Positions 5,480 through 6,704 of a stretch of DNA of 6,704 nucleotides are shown in pieces (the first letter of the stretch is position 1; every line of letters begins with the position of its first letter). Under the pieces are notes generated by a model that saw only the letters and a program-made list of their open reading frames with translations, was not told the origin of the DNA and did no database searches. The position numbers and the translations under genes are program-made. The stretch comes from Magnetovibrio sp. (GTDB lineage Bacteria > Pseudomonadota > Alphaproteobacteria > Rhodospirillales > Magnetovibrionaceae). The DNA lies in assembly GCA_016763895.1 (NCBI GenBank), contig JAESSV010000065.1:1-6704 (forward strand), written 5' to 3'.

Positions 5480-6433
5480 CTGATTGCCGGGCAAACGGAA
5501 GACCTGACCGGGATAAATCATGTCCGGCGTTTGGATTTGATCTTTGTTGGCTTCGAAAATCAAGTGATAACGGGTCCCCTCGCCATAGGTTTTGCGCGCC
5601 AGCCGCCACAAGCTGTTGCCGGGCTGGACCACGGCAAAGGTGCCGGGTTTGAGGTTTTGGGTGTCTTTGGGTTCGGCCCGAGAAAAAGGCATTTCCCGCC
5701 GTGCCAAGACTTGCCCGTCGTTGTCCACCATGTCGGCGCGCAAGGTGTAAGTGCCCGGCGCAATGTCATGTTCAGGGGTCAGGCTCCACAATCCTTTGTC
5801 ACCATCGGCTTGGGTTTTGCCGATAAAGCGGTTGTCGAGATACAAATGTACGGCTTTGCCTGTGGCGGCATGACCGTTGATGGACAATTGCCCGTTGCCA
5901 TAATCGATGGCATCCACACCAAAGGCATCTTGGGCGCCGGGTTTTTGCAAGACTTCACTGTTGCCGGTTCCGTCCCGGCGCACTTTCACGGCCAAAGCTC
6001 CGTTGCCGCCGGCGGACCGTTCCGGCACCACCAAAATAACCACATGTTCGGACAACACCGGGTCATGGCCTTCCATCAACATGCGCAAGCCCAAACGACG
6101 TTCGCCCGGTTCCAACAGATTTTCGGGCACAAACACCCATTCGCCACGGTCATCGGTGGTGACAGAGCCAAAGGTGTTGTCATCGTCTAATATTTCGACG
6201 GTGCTGTTCGGGTTCGCCCGTCCGGCCATGACCGCGTTGCCTTCGGGGTTGACGCGCACCACATCGAAGGTTGGCGGGATAATGACTTGAACCGGGTCTT
6301 CTTTTTGAGTGGTTTGAGCAGCCGGATGCGGCGTTTTTTTGCTGTTGTTATTGTTGACAACACTATAGCCAATGGCGGCGCTGATGGCGACGGCACCGAT
6401 AAGACCAATGATGACGGTTTTGTTCACGAACAT
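5477..6433 (-). CDS. LysM peptidoglycan-binding protein with Ig-like repeats, membrane-anchored
   Basis: The 318-residue product starts MFVNKTVIIGLIGAVAISAA, one membrane segment (~7-26) with no lipobox, so it is probably an inner-membrane anchor with the rest in the periplasm. A low-complexity linker (NNNNSKK, then Pro/Gln/Thr-rich) follows. Two similar beta-rich modules are visible: ~52-118 (GNAVMAGRANPNSTVEILDD ... GEWVFVP ... GERRLGLRM) and ~180-250 (GQLSINGHAATGKAVHLYLD ... GLWSLTP ... GTYTLRADM), each like a bacterial Ig-like domain. A LysM domain fills 265-315: VVQPGNSLWRLARKTYGEG then YPGQVFRLP. LysM binds N-acetylglucosamine-containing glycans such as peptidoglycan. No hydrolase domain is present, so a structural or scaffolding role in the cell envelope is inferred. 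The ATG at 6433 has GGAG only 3 bases upstream, a tight spacing. It lies 67 bases before psd and is divergent from the LOG gene. Same-strand context with lipid genes fits an envelope role. Confidence 0.9.
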   Translation of the reverse strand: MFVNKTVIIGLIGAVAISAAIGYSVVNNNNSKKTPHPAAQTTQKEDPVQVIIPPTFDVVRVNPEGNAVMAGRANPNSTVEILDDDNTFGSVTTDDRGEWVFVPENLLEPGERRLGLRMLMEGHDPVLSEHVVILVVPERSAGGNGALAVKVRRDGTGNSEVLQKPGAQDAFGVDAIDYGNGQLSINGHAATGKAVHLYLDNRFIGKTQADGDKGLWSLTPEHDIAPGTYTLRADMVDNDGQVLARREMPFSRAEPKDTQNLKPGTFAVVQPGNSLWRLARKTYGEGTRYHLIFEANKDQIQTPDMIYPGQVFRLPGNQ

Positions 6434-6541
6434 CTACTCCCAAACGAAACAATGGTTTTTAAAACTTGGTCACAGGATAATCCGCGCGCAACATCAGCGC
6501 AATGGTGCTATGACGGCTAAATCAACGGATAAAGGCTAATT
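6434..6541. promoter_or_regulatory. Divergent promoter region between LysM gene and LOG gene
   Basis: These 108 bases separate two divergent starts and should hold promoters for both. GATAAT (6476-6481) on the + strand is the best -10-like match, but no good -35 is seen 16-18 bases before it. AAAGG (6531-6535), 6 bases before the LOG ATG, is a good ribosome site. No operator-like symmetry stood out. Confidence 0.4.
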
Positions 6542-6704
6542 ATGTCAAAACTTTCTGCATTGTGCGTCTTTTGCGGGTCAAGATCGGGTCATGACCCGCT
6601 TTATGCCCAAGAAAGCCAGAAGCTGGGCCGTATGCTGGGCGAGCGGAATATAAAATTGATCTATGGTGGTGGCGGCATCGGTTTGATGGCCGAAGTTGCC
6701 AGCG
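6542..6704 (+). CDS. LOG-family protein (putative nucleoside 5'-monophosphate phosphoribohydrolase), 5' part
   Basis: Only the first 54 codons lie in the window. The protein begins MSKLSALCVFCGSRSGHDPL and reaches YGGGGIGLM (41-49), both hallmarks of the LOG/TIGR00730 Rossmann-like family, whose studied members release the base from AMP or cytokinin nucleotides. The residue after GLM is Ala50, where the family more often has Gly (GLMG). The second signature, PGGxGTxxE, would lie beyond the window, so catalytic competence cannot be judged. The start is well supported by AAAGG 6 bases upstream of the ATG. It is divergent from the LysM gene. A lysine decarboxylase label, often attached to this family in databases, would be misleading. 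Substrate is not determinable from this fragment. Confidence 0.88.
   Translation, partial: MSKLSALCVFCGSRSGHDPLYAQESQKLGRMLGERNIKLIYGGGGIGLMAEVAS

Noticed and set aside
5357..6190. A 277-codon open frame on the + strand
   Set aside because: It lies antisense to the LysM gene and psd start, has no recognisable domain and no ribosome site; the - strand proteins are clearly real.

Overview
The window reads as a chromosomal segment of an alphaproteobacterium, most likely Rhodospirillales-like. This is inferred from the ArgJ wording ([14 protein letters not shown]), the short FGS-type phosphatidylserine decarboxylase next to pssA, the CinA-like protein without a CinA C-terminal domain, and BluB. 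Nothing points to phage, plasmid or transposon. The segment is housekeeping in character, with moderate GC in the genes and AT-richer gaps.

Left part (1-2652, + strand): the 3' part of argJ, a fused GNAT acetyltransferase-Nudix hydrolase gene that shares the bases of TAATG with argJ, and 8 bases later a CinA-type molybdopterin-binding-like gene. The spacing suggests one transcript. bluB (5,6-dimethylbenzimidazole synthase, - strand) converges on it with a 4-base overlap.

Middle (3315-3890): after an AT-rich gap comes the most striking feature, a tRNA-Leu(UAA) gene split inside its anticodon, between U34 and A35, by a 207-nt group I intron of the IC3 type. The intron has no ORF, and its P1-P9 helices can be traced by eye. 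A 13-bp unit repeated three times follows the CCA end and lies between the tRNA and the convergent pssA.

Right part (3891-6433, - strand): a LysM/Ig-like envelope protein, psd and pssA, in transcription order. psd and pssA form the pathway from CDP-diacylglycerol through phosphatidylserine to phosphatidylethanolamine. As given, psd is broken by a one-base frameshift in a short T run; everything after it, including the pyruvoyl-forming Gly-Ser, is intact in the other frame. Divergent from the LysM gene, the window ends in the first 54 codons of a LOG-family protein.

The candidates for a second look are the intron-bearing tRNA-Leu, the psd frameshift, the GNAT-Nudix fusion with an altered Nudix box, and small leader structures before pssA and psd.
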